NCBI GenBank assembly: GCA_013003065.1
Contig: JABDLI010000069.1
Coordinates: 1-46,020, forward strand
Length of the DNA: 46,020 bases
From: Phycisphaerales bacterium
GTDB lineage: Bacteria; Planctomycetota; Phycisphaerae; Phycisphaerales; SM1A02
Direction of reading: 5' to 3'
Made by a program: the position numbers and the translations under genes. Below the pieces are notes generated by a model. The model had not been told where the DNA came from, made no database searches, and worked only from the letters and a program-made list of their open reading frames with translations. Below, piece after piece: positions 1 to 10,128 of the stretch. The first letter of the stretch is position 1. Every line of letters begins with the position of its first letter.

Positions 1-16
1 ACGACCAACTGAGGCC

Positions 17-50
17 GAGGGCGGCAGGACGCCGCCCGTGGAAGCACAGG
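17..50. repeat. Palindromic intergenic repeat, copy 1
   Basis: A 34-bp sequence that recurs at 187-220 with a single mismatch (G at 41, A at 211), exactly 170 bp apart. It contains a perfect 7-bp stem, GGGCGGC at 19-25 and GCCGCCC at 31-37, around the loop AGGAC, followed by CGTG and a short tail. The form resembles REP-type small palindromes. No coding region covers it. Confidence 0.7.
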
Positions 51-105
51 GCGTCCGGACGTCACCGGCGTGCTTGCGCGGTTGGGGGAGAATTGGACTT
101 GGAAT

Positions 106-138
106 GGGAATGGGAATGGGAACGGGAGGGGGAAGGGG
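106..138 (+). repeat. GGGAAT simple repeat, potential G-quadruplex
   Basis: Six G-runs of three or more (106-108, 112-114, 118-120, 124-126, 128-132, 135-138) are separated by 1-3 nt. The first four are a degenerate GGGAAT hexamer repeat. This satisfies the usual four-tract G-quadruplex pattern on the plus strand, about 165 bp upstream of the FlgI-like gene and between two copies of a palindromic repeat. Folding in vivo is not shown. Confidence 0.6.
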
Positions 139-186
139 AATTGGACCCGGAGAGTGGGGACCCGGGGAAACGTGAATCGGAATTCG

Positions 187-220
187 GAGGGCGGCAGGAC
201 GCCGCCCGTGAAAGCACAGG
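187..220. repeat. Palindromic intergenic repeat, copy 2
   Basis: Second copy of the 34-bp repeat at 17-50, in direct orientation with one mismatch. The stem GGGCGGC / GCCGCCC is at 189-195 and 201-207 with the same AGGAC loop. It ends about 80 bp before the start codon of the FlgI-like lipoprotein gene. Confidence 0.7.
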
Positions 221-301
221 CCCACCCCCCAAATGGCGACTCCCTGGTCCCCCCTCAGGTCACCGGCTATCCTGGCTCGTTTGCCCCCGAGGCCCCCCGC
301 C

Positions 302-2182
302 ATGCCCGCACGATCCTCCCGACGCCTGCTCCGGCCGCTGCTCGCCGTCCTCGCCCTCGCCGCCGGATGCGACAACATCGAGCGGGCGGGGCCGCGGCCG
401 CGGCCGGCCCGGGTCGATCCGTCGCTGCGGATCGAGTCCGCCCAGATCCTGCGGGGGACGGTGGCGTCGGAGACCATCATGCGGGGCTACAACCCCGTCA
501 TCGTGCGGGGCTACGGGCTCGTCGTCGGACTCGAGGGCACGGGCTCGCGCGACATCCCGCCGGCGCTCCGCGCGCACATGCTGGCCGAGATGGCCCGACG
601 CGGGATCGGCTCCGAGAGCGCCGGGTTCGGGCACCTGAAGCCCGAGGCGATGCTCGACTCGCCGGACACGGCCGTGGTCATCGTCGAGGGCATCGTGCCG
701 CCGGGGGCGGTGGGACGGCTCTCGACCGGACGCGGCGCGATCCGCGGCACGCGTTTCGATGTGCGGGTCTTTGCCGATCCCCGGACCGGCACAACCAGCC
801 TCGACGGCGGCCGCCTGTACACGGCGGAGCTGCGACCGGTGCTTCCGGGTGACGTTCTTCCGCCGGTCGGCTCGCGTCAGGCGTCGCCGATCGCCGAAGC
901 GGGAGGACCGCTCTTCATCAATCCGTTTTCGGCCCCGGACGCGCTCGAGCAACGGGGCATCGATCTCACGATCGGCCGGATCATGAACGGCGGCGAGGTG
1001 CTGCGTGACATTCCCATCAAGCTGCGACTCGCCTCTCCCAGCCATGCCCGCGCCGAGATCATCCAGAGCTCGGTCAACGCGCGGTTCCCGCAGGAGCCGG
1101 GGCAACGGGATCCGACGGCGCGGGGGGAATCCGGGGAGACGATCCGCATCACGATCCCGACGTCCTTTCGCGCGCGGCCGGACGAGTTCATCGAGTTGCT
1201 CCGCCACATGACGATCCGCCGGTCCGGCGCCGAAGCGGTGGCGGCCAGCGTCAAACGCGCGCTCCTCCGCGACCCCGGCTACGCGGCGGCGGCGTCGTGG
1301 CGTTGGGAGGCGCTCGGGGCCAAGGCGTTGCCGACCGCCCGGACGCTCTACGACACGCCGCAGGAGCGGCCTCGTCTGGCGGCCCTCCGGGCCGGGGCCA
1401 GAATGGACGACGCGCTCGCCACGCCCCACCTCATCCAGATGACGAAGAGCGGCTCCGCCAACGCCCGCCGCGAAGCCGCCAGCCTGCTGGGAGAAATGCG
1501 GCTGGACCCGCAGATCGACGTCGCGCTCCGCGCGTTGCTGGATGACGCGGACATCGACGTTCGCCTCGCGGCCTACGAGGCGCAGATCAAGCGTAACGAC
1601 CCCTACATCACCCGCGACGTGGTCGACGGCAAGTTCGTGGTGGACGTCGTTCCCTCCGAGCGTCCCCTCATCTACGTGACCCAGATTGGCCAGCCCCGCA
1701 TCGCGATCTTCGGCGCCGATCTCACGCTCGAGCGGCCGATGCGGCTGGACGCCTGGTCGGGGCGGCTGCTGGCAAAGGCCGAGGCTGACGACGAGAAGAT
1801 CGAGGTGTATTACCGCACCGAGAACGGCGACCGCATGATCGAGCTGGTCGACCCCCGCGTTTCGGCGTTCACCGCCTTCCTCGGCCACACCTCGACCATC
1901 GACGCCCCGGCCCCCGGGCTCGGCTTGAGCTACAGCGAGGCCGTGAGCGCGTTGTACGAAGTCTGGCGGAGCAAGCTCCTCAAGGCGGACTTCAAGGCCG
2001 AGCAGGATCGGGTGGCCGCGGCGATCCGGCGGCAGATGCAGGGCACCGAGATCCAGGATCGACCCGAGTTCTCCGACCCGGACTACGATTTCCTTCTGCC
2101 CGCGGGTGAGACCACCGGGGGAGGCGAGTCCGGCTCCGATGCGATGCGGGCCGCCACGCCGCGTCCGGAGGTCGGGCCCTAG
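302..2182 (+). CDS. FlgI-like (P-ring family) lipoprotein with HEAT-like segment
   Basis: Start chosen at ATG 302 because it gives a lipoprotein signal: [17 protein letters not shown] places a lipobox cysteine at residue 23 of 626. Residues of about 40-345 resemble the flagellar P-ring protein FlgI, including [13 protein letters not shown], repeated VxVxxxIPPG-type strands and an INPF segment. About residues 350-430 look like alpha-helical HEAT-type repeats ([16 protein letters not shown]-like pattern), which FlgI lacks. The C-terminal part (to 626) is not recognised. FlgI normally forms the periplasmic ring around the flagellar rod and has an ordinary Sec signal; the lipid anchor and HEAT segment suggest a repurposed envelope protein. 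No other flagellar gene is in the window. Family call fairly sure, role unknown. Confidence 0.75.
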   Translation: MPARSSRRLLRPLLAVLALAAGCDNIERAGPRPRPARVDPSLRIESAQILRGTVASETIMRGYNPVIVRGYGLVVGLEGTGSRDIPPALRAHMLAEMARRGIGSESAGFGHLKPEAMLDSPDTAVVIVEGIVPPGAVGRLSTGRGAIRGTRFDVRVFADPRTGTTSLDGGRLYTAELRPVLPGDVLPPVGSRQASPIAEAGGPLFINPFSAPDALEQRGIDLTIGRIMNGGEVLRDIPIKLRLASPSHARAEIIQSSVNARFPQEPGQRDPTARGESGETIRITIPTSFRARPDEFIELLRHMTIRRSGAEAVAASVKRALLRDPGYAAAASWRWEALGAKALPTARTLYDTPQERPRLAALRAGARMDDALATPHLIQMTKSGSANARREAASLLGEMRLDPQIDVALRALLDDADIDVRLAAYEAQIKRNDPYITRDVVDGKFVVDVVPSERPLIYVTQIGQPRIAIFGADLTLERPMRLDAWSGRLLAKAEADDEKIEVYYRTENGDRMIELVDPRVSAFTAFLGHTSTIDAPAPGLGLSYSEAVSALYEVWRSKLLKADFKAEQDRVAAAIRRQMQGTEIQDRPEFSDPDYDFLLPAGETTGGGESGSDAMRAATPRPEVGP

Positions 2183-2493
2183 CCGGCAGCGAAGGGCCCT
2201 CGCCGGCTCGACGCCCGGCGGGCGACGACCGAACTCCTGGTCAGGCCGTTCGAGAGCGGCGGATCGGGGGCGTCTTGAACGAGGTGGTGATCGACGCGGC
2301 CGGCTTCCCGGTGCGGGTGCGATTTCCAAGTATCATGTCGCGAAAAGCCGAATCGCTGAGGGGGGTGTCTGGTGACACCGGGGCCGCGGGGCCTCGACGA
2401 CGCGGAGGCGTCGGACCGACACCCGCCGGAGCCGGGAGCAATCCCGCCCGGAACCACGGACGGCCCTCAGGCGCGACAGGAGGTCATCGCCGC
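2183..2493. other. Intergenic region before smc
   Basis: 311 bp with no convincing gene. The smc frame is open back to 2275, but the N-terminal extension it would give is low-complexity and unlike SMC. A possible -10 hexamer TATCAT lies at 2331-2336 without a good -35. A short hairpin, GGTGTC / GACACC with loop TGGT, lies at 2364-2379. A strong ribosome binding site, AGGAGG, is at about 2478-2483, about 10 nt before the ATG at 2494. Confidence 0.5.
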
Positions 2494-5400
2494 ATGCGGC
2501 TCACAAAAGTCACCCTCGCCGGGTTCAAGTCCTTCGCGGACAAGACGGAATTCCGGTTCGATGAGCCGATCACGGGCATCGTCGGCCCCAACGGCTGCGG
2601 GAAGTCCAACGTCGTCGACGCCATCAAATGGGTCCTCGGCGAACGCAGCGCGAAGAGCCTCCGGGGCGACGCGATGCTCGACGTCATCTTCGCGGGCTCC
2701 GCGGGCCGCAAGGCCATGGGGGCCGCGAGCGTCACGCTGACGTTCGACAACCCCGTCGTCCGGCCCGAGGCAGCCGATCCGCTCGAGCGGCGTTTTCTCG
2801 GCGTCGACACCGAAGAGGTCGACGTCACCCGCCGGCTCTACCGCGACGCGCGGAGCGAGTACCTGATCAACGCCAAGAAGTGCCGGCTCCGCGACGTCAA
2901 AGAGCTGTTCATGGACACCGGTATCGGCACCAACGCCTACTCGATCATCGAGCAGGGCCGGGTCGATGCGATGCTGACGGCCAACCCGGTCGAACGCCGC
3001 CGGATCTTCGAGGAGGCGGCCGGGGTCGCGAAGTTCAAGGCCCGCAAGATCGAGGCCGCCCGCAAGCTCGAGAAGTCCGAGGTCAACCTGGTCCGCGTGC
3101 GTGAGCAGCTGTCGAACACCGAACGGCGGTTGCGGATCGTTCGGGGTCAGGCCGCGAAGGCCCGGAAGTTCCAGGAGCTCGACGCGCGCTTCCGCGATCT
3201 GCGTCAGTCGGTCGCGCTCGAGCAGTACCACGAGCTGCAAGAGCGTCTGGCGGGTCTGACCAGCCGGATCACGCAACTCGAAGAGCAGCGTTCGGGCATG
3301 GTCGAGATCGTCTCCGATCTCGAAGACGCGAAACGGGCGGCCGAGGTCGCCCGCCACGAGACCCAGGCGGCTCAACGCGCCCTCGAGCAGCGTCGCGTCG
3401 AGCTCGAGGCCACGCGTCGCCACGCCGAGCAGCGGCGTGAGCTGACCCAGCGAAACCTGACCGACGTGCAGGAGCACGTTGGCGAAGACCGCGAACGGCG
3501 GGACGAGCTGGGCCAGCGACGCGACGAGCTTGCCGGGCAGGTCGAGGTGGCCGCGGAAGCGATCGGTCACGCGTCCGAGCGGGTCGACGCCGTCGAGCGG
3601 CAAGTGCAGGAGCTGGAAGCGGCTCGCGCCCGCCAGCAGGAAGCGGCCCTCGGCGCTCGCCAGCGTTTCGACCGTGTCCGCGAGTCCATCGAACGCGCCG
3701 AAACCCAACGCAGCCAGACGACCGCGCGGATCGAGTCGATCGGCGGCCGCGCCAACGGTCTCACCGAGCAGCTCGAGCGGCTCGACGGGAGAGCGGACCA
3801 GCTCGAACGCGAAACCGAGACGTGCGTCGCCGCAATGGAGCGGGCCGAGTCCGACCGACGCGCCGCTCAGGAGCGGGTCGATGCCATCGAGACCCGGCTG
3901 GCCGAACACGATCGGGCCGCCGCCACCTTGGGACAGCAGCACGCATCGTTGAGCGAACAGCTCGCCGAAGGCCGTCACGAGCAGGCCGCGCTCGAGTCGC
4001 GTCTGCACCTGCTCGAAGAGATGCACGAGGCCCGCGAGGGTCTGGCCGAAGCCGTCAAGCAGGTGCTGGACGCACCCGAGCGTTTCGTCGGCGTGCAGGG
4101 TCTGCTCGCCGATGCGATCGACACCGATCGGCGTCACGCCACCGTGGTCGAAGCCGCGCTCGGACGCGACGGGCAGCTCTTGCTCGTCGACCGGTTCGAG
4201 GATCTGGAGCGTCTGCAACCGGAGCTTCGCGAGCTGCCGGGTCGCGTGGGCTTCCTCGTGCTCGATCAGGACGGCGTCGATGACGACGATCAGCCCTCGG
4301 CCCCGGTGCCGGGCTGGGCGACGCCCCTGCTATCGCTCGTGCGGGTGCAGCCCTTTGCCGAGGCCGCGGTGCGTCGACTGCTCCGCCGCACGGTGCTCGT
4401 CTGGGATCGCAATGCGGCCGCCCTGCTCGCCGCCGGTCCGCTGCGGGGATGGCGTTTCGTCACGCACGCCGGCGAAGTCATCGACGCGGACGGCCGCGTG
4501 ATCGTCGGCGCCGCGAGCACCGAATCGACGGGCACGGGGTGGCTCTCCCGCCGCATCGAGCGGACCGAGCTGCAGACCCGGGTGGGTGAGCTGGCCACGC
4601 AGATCGGGGAGCAGACCGCCCGTCTCGGCACGTTGGTCTCCGAGACGGCCGAGCGTCAGCAGCAGCTCGACGCGGCGACCGAGCAGCTGCACGATGCGCG
4701 GCACACCGTCGTCGAAGCACAGTATCTCCACCAGCGTCTCGCCAACGATCGCGAGCGTCTCGCCCGCGAGCAGGCGGGCATCGGGGCGGAGCGGGAAGAG
4801 CTCGCCGAACGCTTGTCGAGCCTCGAGGAAGAACGGGGCGGTCTGGGCAGCGTGCTCCGCGACCTCATCGCCGCGGTCGCCGCCCACGCCGGGGAAGACG
4901 AAGCCTGCCGCGTCGCCCTTGCCGAGACCCAGGCCGAGACCGACCGCGTCCAGGATCAGCTCGCCGCGGCCAAGCTGGAGCTCGGCGAAGCCGGCGGCGC
5001 GCTCGAAGCGGCGCGACGCGAACGCCGTCACCTGGAGCTCAGGCACGAGGAGACCGAGCGGCAACGCGAGCTGTGCGCCGAGCAGCTCAACCGACGGCTC
5101 TCGCAGATCGAGCAGTTCGAGGCGGCCATCGCCGACGCCGACCAGGAGATCGAATCCGCCAACCGCGCGATGTCGGTGGCGGAGAACGACCACGCCGAGC
5201 GGGAAGCGGAGGTCATCGCCGCCGATCGGGCATTGGAGGAGGCCGCGGCCAAGCTCGAGACGGCCCGCCACCGGGCGAGCCAGCTCGAACGCGATTACCA
5301 CGCGGTGGAGCTCAGTCGCCGCGAGGTCGAGATCAAACGCGAGGCCATCGAGGAGCGGGCCATCACCGAGCTGGAGATCGACCTGCCGGCCACCTACGCC

Positions 5401-6282
5401 GGCTACCCGGCGCTCCGGGCGGCCGAAGACTTCGAGCCGATCGACCAGCCCGCCGCCGAGGAGGAAATCCGGGCCTTGCGTGAGATGATCCGCAAGCTCG
5501 GCAACGTCAACCTCGACGCGATGGAAGAGGAGTCTCAGCTCGAGGAACGCAACGACGAGCTCATCCGACAGGTCGAGGACATCGACGAGGCGGTCGCCCA
5601 GCTCCAGGAGCTGATCGCACGGCTCGACGAGACGAGCACGACCCGCTTCCAGACGATCTTCGAGGCCATCCGCCAGAACTTCGCCGGCCCCGACGGCATG
5701 TTCCGCAAGCTCTTCGGCGGCGGCAGCGCCGACATCATGCTCCTGCCCGACGACGAAGGACGCGTCGACTGGCTCACCTCGGGCATCGAGGTCCGGGCCA
5801 AGCCGCCGGGCAAGGAGCCCCGCGTCATCAGCCAGCTTTCCGGCGGCGAGAAGACAATGACCGCGGTCGCCATGCTCATGGCGATCTTCAAGAGCAAGCC
5901 CTCGCCGTTCTGCCTGCTCGACGAAGTCGACGCGGCCCTCGACGACGCGAACGTCGAGCGGTTCTGCAAGGTCCTGCTGCCGTTCCTCGACCAGAGCCAC
6001 TTCATCATCATCACCCACCACAAACGCACCATGCAGGCGTGCGACCAGCTCTACGGCGTCACGATGCAGGAGCGCGGCGTCTCGACGCGGGTGTCGGTGC
6101 GGGTCGAGGATGTCAGCGAGGACGGCGAGCTTTCCAAGGACGCGCTCGTGGCCAGCGAACCGGTGGCGGCGGTCGAGGACATGACCACCAACGGCACGAC
6201 TCGCCCCGAGCCACCGCTCATCGAGATTGAAACGAAGCCGAGCGAGAAGATGCGATCGCAGTTGGAGCGGGCGTTGGATTGA
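2494..6282 (+). CDS. smc: Chromosome segregation ATPase SMC
   Basis: Full-length bacterial SMC of 1262 aa. It organises and segregates the chromosome as a homodimer with ScpA/ScpB. The N-terminal head starts [14 protein letters not shown] and has Walker A GPNGCGKS at residues 31-38. Two long Glu/Arg/Gln-rich coiled-coil arms flank a hinge at roughly residues 530-680. The C-terminal head carries the signature LSGGEK (1115-1120) and Walker B ending in D1143-E1144 ([11 protein letters not shown]). Start 2494 is set by the AGGAGG site and by alignment of the first strand to the family; the frame extends upstream to 2275 without family resemblance. The last ~60 residues are a poorly conserved acidic tail. 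scpA and scpB are not in the window. Confidence 0.97.
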   Translation: MRLTKVTLAGFKSFADKTEFRFDEPITGIVGPNGCGKSNVVDAIKWVLGERSAKSLRGDAMLDVIFAGSAGRKAMGAASVTLTFDNPVVRPEAADPLERRFLGVDTEEVDVTRRLYRDARSEYLINAKKCRLRDVKELFMDTGIGTNAYSIIEQGRVDAMLTANPVERRRIFEEAAGVAKFKARKIEAARKLEKSEVNLVRVREQLSNTERRLRIVRGQAAKARKFQELDARFRDLRQSVALEQYHELQERLAGLTSRITQLEEQRSGMVEIVSDLEDAKRAAEVARHETQAAQRALEQRRVELEATRRHAEQRRELTQRNLTDVQEHVGEDRERRDELGQRRDELAGQVEVAAEAIGHASERVDAVERQVQELEAARARQQEAALGARQRFDRVRESIERAETQRSQTTARIESIGGRANGLTEQLERLDGRADQLERETETCVAAMERAESDRRAAQERVDAIETRLAEHDRAAATLGQQHASLSEQLAEGRHEQAALESRLHLLEEMHEAREGLAEAVKQVLDAPERFVGVQGLLADAIDTDRRHATVVEAALGRDGQLLLVDRFEDLERLQPELRELPGRVGFLVLDQDGVDDDDQPSAPVPGWATPLLSLVRVQPFAEAAVRRLLRRTVLVWDRNAAALLAAGPLRGWRFVTHAGEVIDADGRVIVGAASTESTGTGWLSRRIERTELQTRVGELATQIGEQTARLGTLVSETAERQQQLDAATEQLHDARHTVVEAQYLHQRLANDRERLAREQAGIGAEREELAERLSSLEEERGGLGSVLRDLIAAVAAHAGEDEACRVALAETQAETDRVQDQLAAAKLELGEAGGALEAARRERRHLELRHEETERQRELCAEQLNRRLSQIEQFEAAIADADQEIESANRAMSVAENDHAEREAEVIAADRALEEAAAKLETARHRASQLERDYHAVELSRREVEIKREAIEERAITELEIDLPATYAGYPALRAAEDFEPIDQPAAEEEIRALREMIRKLGNVNLDAMEEESQLEERNDELIRQVEDIDEAVAQLQELIARLDETSTTRFQTIFEAIRQNFAGPDGMFRKLFGGGSADIMLLPDDEGRVDWLTSGIEVRAKPPGKEPRVISQLSGGEKTMTAVAMLMAIFKSKPSPFCLLDEVDAALDDANVERFCKVLLPFLDQSHFIIITHHKRTMQACDQLYGVTMQERGVSTRVSVRVEDVSEDGELSKDALVASEPVAAVEDMTTNGTTRPEPPLIEIETKPSEKMRSQLERALD

Positions 6283-6332
6283 CGGGGCGGCGTGCGCGGC
6301 ATCCGCCATCGACCAATTCCAATTCTCCCGAT

Positions 6333-6444
6333 GGTGCCACGGACAGCGAAGCGTCCGTGCCGTGCGTCGTCCATCGCGCGGGGGAATCAACCACCCCTTT
6401 GCAATGGCCGCTGACGGCACGGACGCTTCGCTGTCCGTGGCACC
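6333..6444. repeat. REPIN-like inverted repeat element, copy 1
   Basis: Two identical 31-bp arms in inverted orientation, 6333-6363 and 6414-6444, enclose 50 bp. Each arm begins GGTGCCACGGACAGCGAAGC and is itself palindromic (CACGGAC / GTCCGTG), so the element can fold as one long hairpin or two small ones. A second element of the same design is at 27767-27877 and a solo arm at 42944-42967. It lies between smc and the TPR-sulfotransferase gene in otherwise empty DNA (6283-6546). REPINs are pairs of inverted REP sequences, elsewhere mobilised by RAYT transposases; none is present here. Confidence 0.85.
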
Positions 6445-6546
6445 GGTTTTACGCGTCGTGAGCGCCTGCGTCCGCCGCTTCCGCTCATCCCACCCCGCTG
6501 TTCGCCCGATAAACACCGGTCCCCCGCCACTCCTCGGAGAGACCCC

Positions 6547-8733
6547 ATGAACACGGCGACGGCCAATCTTGCGCACGCAGTCGAGCTTCACCAATCCGGC
6601 GTTTGGGCCGAGGCCGAGGCTGCCTACCGGCAGCTGCTCGCCGACACGCCCGACCACGCGACCGTCAACCGGCTGCTCGGCGCCCTTCTGAGCCAGACCG
6701 ATCGCCGGGAGGAGGCGATCGTTCACCTCGACCGGGCCGTCGCCTCCGATCCCGCCGACGTCGCCGCTCGGTACAACCTCGGCATCGTCCAGCGGGAGCT
6801 GGGACGGCTCGACGACGCCGTCGCCTCGTTCCGCCGGGTCGTCGCCGCCGAACCCGGCCGCGCTCCCGCGCACTTCAACCTGGGGGCGACGCTCCTGGAG
6901 ACCGGTGACGCCGCCGGAGCGTGCGATGCCTTTGCGGCCGCCGTTCAGCACGATCCCGGTCACGTGCGGGCCCACCGAGCGCTCGCGCGGTGCGCGTTCG
7001 CCCAGGAGCAGTTCGCGGCCGCGGCCACGCACTGGGAAGTCGCGTTGGGTCTGGAGCCGAACACGCTCGACGATGTGATGTGCGCGGGCGTCGCCCGGCA
7101 GCGATCATCGGACGCACCCGGTGCGATTCGTCACTTCCGGCATGCCACGTCTCTCGATCCCCGGTCGGCGGCCGCCTGGTCCAACCTCGGCGCCGCTCTG
7201 CACACCGCCGGCGCCCTCGAGGAGGCGACCGCCGCGCTCGAGCGGGCCGTCGCGCTCGACGCCACCCTGCTTCCCGCCCACGTCAGCCTCGCCCTCGTCT
7301 CCTTCGATCGTGGTGACGCCACGGCGGCGCTCACCGCCTGCCGGGCCGCCACGACGCTCGAGCCCGAGCATCCGCTGCCCCACGCGATCGCCGCGCGCGT
7401 GCTCATTCCCGCCGGCGAGCTGGCCGCGGCGGCCACGCATCTGGAGACCGCGCGGCGTCACGACCCCGACAACGCCGAGATCGCCCGGCTCGAGGGCGAG
7501 CTGCATCTCGCGAAGGACGACACCACCGCGGCGGCGGCCGCCTTCGAACACGCGACCACGCTGCGGCCGGACCTCGTGCCGGCGCACGTCGGCCGGCTCA
7601 CGGCCCTCGTGCGCGGTGGTCAGGAAAGCCGGGCCGACGCCCTCGCCGAGCAGCTGCACGCCCGGTTCCCGGGCAACGCCGCGATCACCGCCGCCCTCGC
7701 AACCCGCCGGCTGGCCGCGGATCGCCCCGCCGAGGCCGCGACGCTCCTGCGGGACACGCTCGCGCAACCCGGCCGCACGCATGGCGAGCAGCGACTCCTT
7801 CAGTTTCGCCTCGCGGCGGCCGAGGAGCAGGCCGGCCGCTTCGCCGAAGCCTGGGCCGCGGCCGTCGCGGCCAATGCGCTCGCGCAACACGGTTTCGATC
7901 GGGAAGCGCACGCGGGTCGCGTCGACGCGATCATCGACGCGTTTGCCGCCACGCCGCCTCCGCCGGACGAGACACGCCCGGCCGCGACCGCCGGGCCACG
8001 CCCGCTGTTCATCGTCGGCATGGCGCGATCCGGCACGACGCTGCTGGAGCAGATGCTCTCCGCCCACCCGGCCATCGGCGGCGGCGGCGAGCTGGCGTTG
8101 CTGGAGCGGTGCGACCACCGCATCGGGGGGTGGATCGGACGCGACGTCGAGTATCCCGACTGGGTGCGCGATCTCGCGCCCAGCACGACCGACGCAATGC
8201 GGGCGTTCATCCGCGAGTCGCTCGCGGGCGTTGATCCGAACGCCGAGTTCGTCACCGAGAAGACCGTCACGAATCACCGGTACGTCGGCCTGATGCAGCA
8301 GCTCTTCCCCGACGCGATCATCGTTGTCTGCGAGCGAGATCTGCTCGATACGTGCGTATCCTGCTACTTCCAGGACTTCACGGGCGATCAGCCGCACACC
8401 TACGACCTTGCAGATCTCGGCTTCGTGGCTCGGCAGCACGAACGCCTGATGTCGCACTGGCGACGCCGGTCAACGCGTGGTCTGATCACGATCTCGTACG
8501 AATCGCTCGTGCGCGACCCGGAGGCCACGCTTCGCCCCGTTCTCGAGGCCTGCGGGCTTCCATGGGATGAGCGGTGCCTCGCCTTCACCGACAACCCGAG
8601 ACGCCCGCGAACGGCGAGCGGAGCCCAGGTCCGCCAGCCGCTGACGACGGCGTCGATCGGACGGCACGAGCGGTATTCGGAGCACCTCGGGCCCCTGCGG
8701 GAGATGCTGACGCCGGGGACGGCCACCGCCTGA
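6547..8733 (+). CDS. TPR-repeat sulfotransferase
   Basis: 728 aa. Roughly residues 1-420 are a run of tetratricopeptide repeats (repeated A..LG..L...G....A...F..A..LDP pattern). About residues 485-728 form a sulfotransferase domain with the PAPS 5'-phosphosulfate loop GMARSGTT at 491-498 and a downstream SxxCYFQDF / ISYESLVRDPEATLRPVLEAC region typical of Sulfotransfer_3. It would transfer sulfate from PAPS to a carbohydrate, protein or small molecule; TPR-sulfotransferase fusions resemble tyrosylprotein or glycan sulfotransferases. No signal peptide, so probably cytoplasmic. GGAG about 9 nt before the ATG supports the start. Substrate unknown. Confidence 0.88.
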   Translation: MNTATANLAHAVELHQSGVWAEAEAAYRQLLADTPDHATVNRLLGALLSQTDRREEAIVHLDRAVASDPADVAARYNLGIVQRELGRLDDAVASFRRVVAAEPGRAPAHFNLGATLLETGDAAGACDAFAAAVQHDPGHVRAHRALARCAFAQEQFAAAATHWEVALGLEPNTLDDVMCAGVARQRSSDAPGAIRHFRHATSLDPRSAAAWSNLGAALHTAGALEEATAALERAVALDATLLPAHVSLALVSFDRGDATAALTACRAATTLEPEHPLPHAIAARVLIPAGELAAAATHLETARRHDPDNAEIARLEGELHLAKDDTTAAAAAFEHATTLRPDLVPAHVGRLTALVRGGQESRADALAEQLHARFPGNAAITAALATRRLAADRPAEAATLLRDTLAQPGRTHGEQRLLQFRLAAAEEQAGRFAEAWAAAVAANALAQHGFDREAHAGRVDAIIDAFAATPPPPDETRPAATAGPRPLFIVGMARSGTTLLEQMLSAHPAIGGGGELALLERCDHRIGGWIGRDVEYPDWVRDLAPSTTDAMRAFIRESLAGVDPNAEFVTEKTVTNHRYVGLMQQLFPDAIIVVCERDLLDTCVSCYFQDFTGDQPHTYDLADLGFVARQHERLMSHWRRRSTRGLITISYESLVRDPEATLRPVLEACGLPWDERCLAFTDNPRRPRTASGAQVRQPLTTASIGRHERYSEHLGPLREMLTPGTATA

Positions 8734-8878
8734 GCGGAATCGTCCGCGCCCTGTACGGCGTCGACGAACCTCGGTAAGAGGGGCCAATAAGCCGCCGCGT
8801 CGTTTCGTTGTCCCGGCGGCAACCGAGTCAACGAGCCGCTCGCCGGCGGCAATCGCTCACGCACCGAGGATCCGTCCC

Positions 8879-9742
8879 ATGCCCGCACGCCCCACCCCGT
8901 TCGTCTCCGGAATGCTCGTCGGCGCCTCGCTTCTCGGCGGCGGGCTCATGCTCGGCGGCGCCGGCGACGAGGGATCCGCGCCCACCGATGTCATCCAGAC
9001 CCGACGCCTGGAGATCGTGGACGACATCGGCACCGTGCGTCTCGCCCTCGGCTCGAACGAGGAAGGTGGGACGCTGGGCGTCAAGGACAAGCTCGGACGC
9101 ACGATCATGCTCGCCGGAGCCGGTCAGCACGGCGGCGTGCTCGTGGTCACCCGTACCGAGACGGGACAAGCCGCGTTCACCGCCGGCGCGACGCGATCGG
9201 GGGGCGCGTTGCAGGTCTTCGATGCGAGCGGCGTCCGCGTGATGGACGCGCTGGCGACACAGGACGGAGGACAGCTCACCATCGCCGCGGCCGGGAGCCC
9301 GGGCGAGCCCGGGCCCGGTGCCCGAGCCGGTCGCCCCGCCGTGCGGCTGCAGGTTGCGTCCGACGGCAGCGGCCGCGTCGAGTCGTTCGGTGACACCGGT
9401 GGGCCGGCCGTGACGCTTTCCGCGGGCGTCGGCGGACGCGGCCAGGTGACGACGAGCGCCGGCGCAACGCCGTTGGTGACGTTGACCGCGACCGCCGCCA
9501 ACGACGGACAGATCTACACCCACGACGCGGAGGGGAGAGTCCAGGTCGCGATCGCCTCCAGACCGAGCGGGCCGACCGTGCGGATCTTCAATCGCGACGG
9601 AGTCCCGGCCGTCACGCTCGAGCCGGATGAGACCGGCCAGGGCACGCTCGGCCTGTGGGACACCGACGGCGAGGGACGAACGATCGCGGCGCGCCGCGCA
9701 GCCCCGACCCCCCGGCGCGCAGGCACCGCTTCCGAAGACTAG
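8879..9742 (+). CDS. Exported beta-repeat protein of unknown function
   Basis: 287 aa. An N-terminal hydrophobic segment (FVSGMLVGASLLGGGLMLGG, residues 8-27) looks like an uncleaved anchor or signal peptide. The rest is built of about ten imperfect ~22-residue units containing V.D..G.VR..L or GG.L.V.d..G, beginning with RRLEIVDDIGTVRLALG, which suggests a beta-helix or beta-roll. A Gly/Pro-rich linker (residues ~138-155) splits the repeats, and the tail is basic and low-complexity. GAGGAT upstream is a plausible ribosome site. I do not recognise a catalytic motif; similar units occur in uncharacterised planctomycete exported proteins. Confidence 0.7.
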   Translation: MPARPTPFVSGMLVGASLLGGGLMLGGAGDEGSAPTDVIQTRRLEIVDDIGTVRLALGSNEEGGTLGVKDKLGRTIMLAGAGQHGGVLVVTRTETGQAAFTAGATRSGGALQVFDASGVRVMDALATQDGGQLTIAAAGSPGEPGPGARAGRPAVRLQVASDGSGRVESFGDTGGPAVTLSAGVGGRGQVTTSAGATPLVTLTATAANDGQIYTHDAEGRVQVAIASRPSGPTVRIFNRDGVPAVTLEPDETGQGTLGLWDTDGEGRTIAARRAAPTPRRAGTASED

Positions 9743-9807
9743 CAGGCCGCGAAAGAACGGCGAAAGCTCGCCGATCTGGGGCCGTCGGAGTTCTCGAGCG
9801 GCCTGCT
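9741..9807. terminator. Inverted repeat between convergent genes
   Basis: A perfect 10-bp inverted repeat, AGCAGGCCGC at 9741-9750 and GCGGCCTGCT at 9798-9807, encloses a smaller stem (CGGCG...CGCCG near 9758-9773). It begins inside the stop codon of the beta-repeat gene and ends 10 bp before the stop of the opposing coiled-coil gene. Its place suggests a shared transcription barrier; there is no clear T-run, so intrinsic termination is uncertain. Confidence 0.45.
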
Positions 9808-9816
9808 CGGTCGTGT

Positions 9817-10128
9817 CTACTCGTCGTCTTCGAGGAAGTTCGGCTCGTCACCACCGGTCGGCTCGTCCTCTCGCGCCGACTGCTCGACGAGACGCCGCAG
9901 GTAGGCGTTCTCGCGGCGGGTGGCCTCGAGATCGAACACGAGGTACTTGACGCTGAGACGCAGGTAGTCCAACGACTCCTGCAGCTCGCTCACCGACGCC
10001 TTGATGCGGTCGCGACGCTGCTTGGTCTCCTGAGCGAGATGCTCCAGGCGGCCACGCTGGTCTTCCGGCAGCTTGTTGATCTTGCTCAGCAGCTCGTTGA
10101 ACTTGGTCTGAAATGTTTGCTCGTCCAT
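9817..10128 (-). CDS. Small conserved coiled-coil protein
   Basis: 103 aa. The start at 10128 is preceded by GAGGAAG about 4 nt away; a longer in-frame reading to 10245 is not supported. Almost the whole protein is predicted helix with heptads: KFNELLSKINKLPEDQRGRL, then SELQESLDYLRLSVKYLVFD and RRENAYLRRLVEQ, ending in an acidic tail (EPNFLEDDE). No catalytic motif and no membrane segment, so probably a cytoplasmic oligomer. I recall near-identical small proteins annotated as hypothetical in planctomycetes. It is convergent with the beta-repeat gene and 267 bp downstream of the DUF3553 gene on the same strand. Confidence 0.75.
   Translation of the reverse strand: MDEQTFQTKFNELLSKINKLPEDQRGRLEHLAQETKQRRDRIKASVSELQESLDYLRLSVKYLVFDLEATRRENAYLRRLVEQSAREDEPTGGDEPNFLEDDE

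Noticed and set aside
2275-2493. 73-residue N-terminal extension of SMC
   Set aside because: The sequence is low in similarity and Pro/Gly/Arg-rich, while a strong AGGAGG site and the conserved first strand mark ATG 2494.
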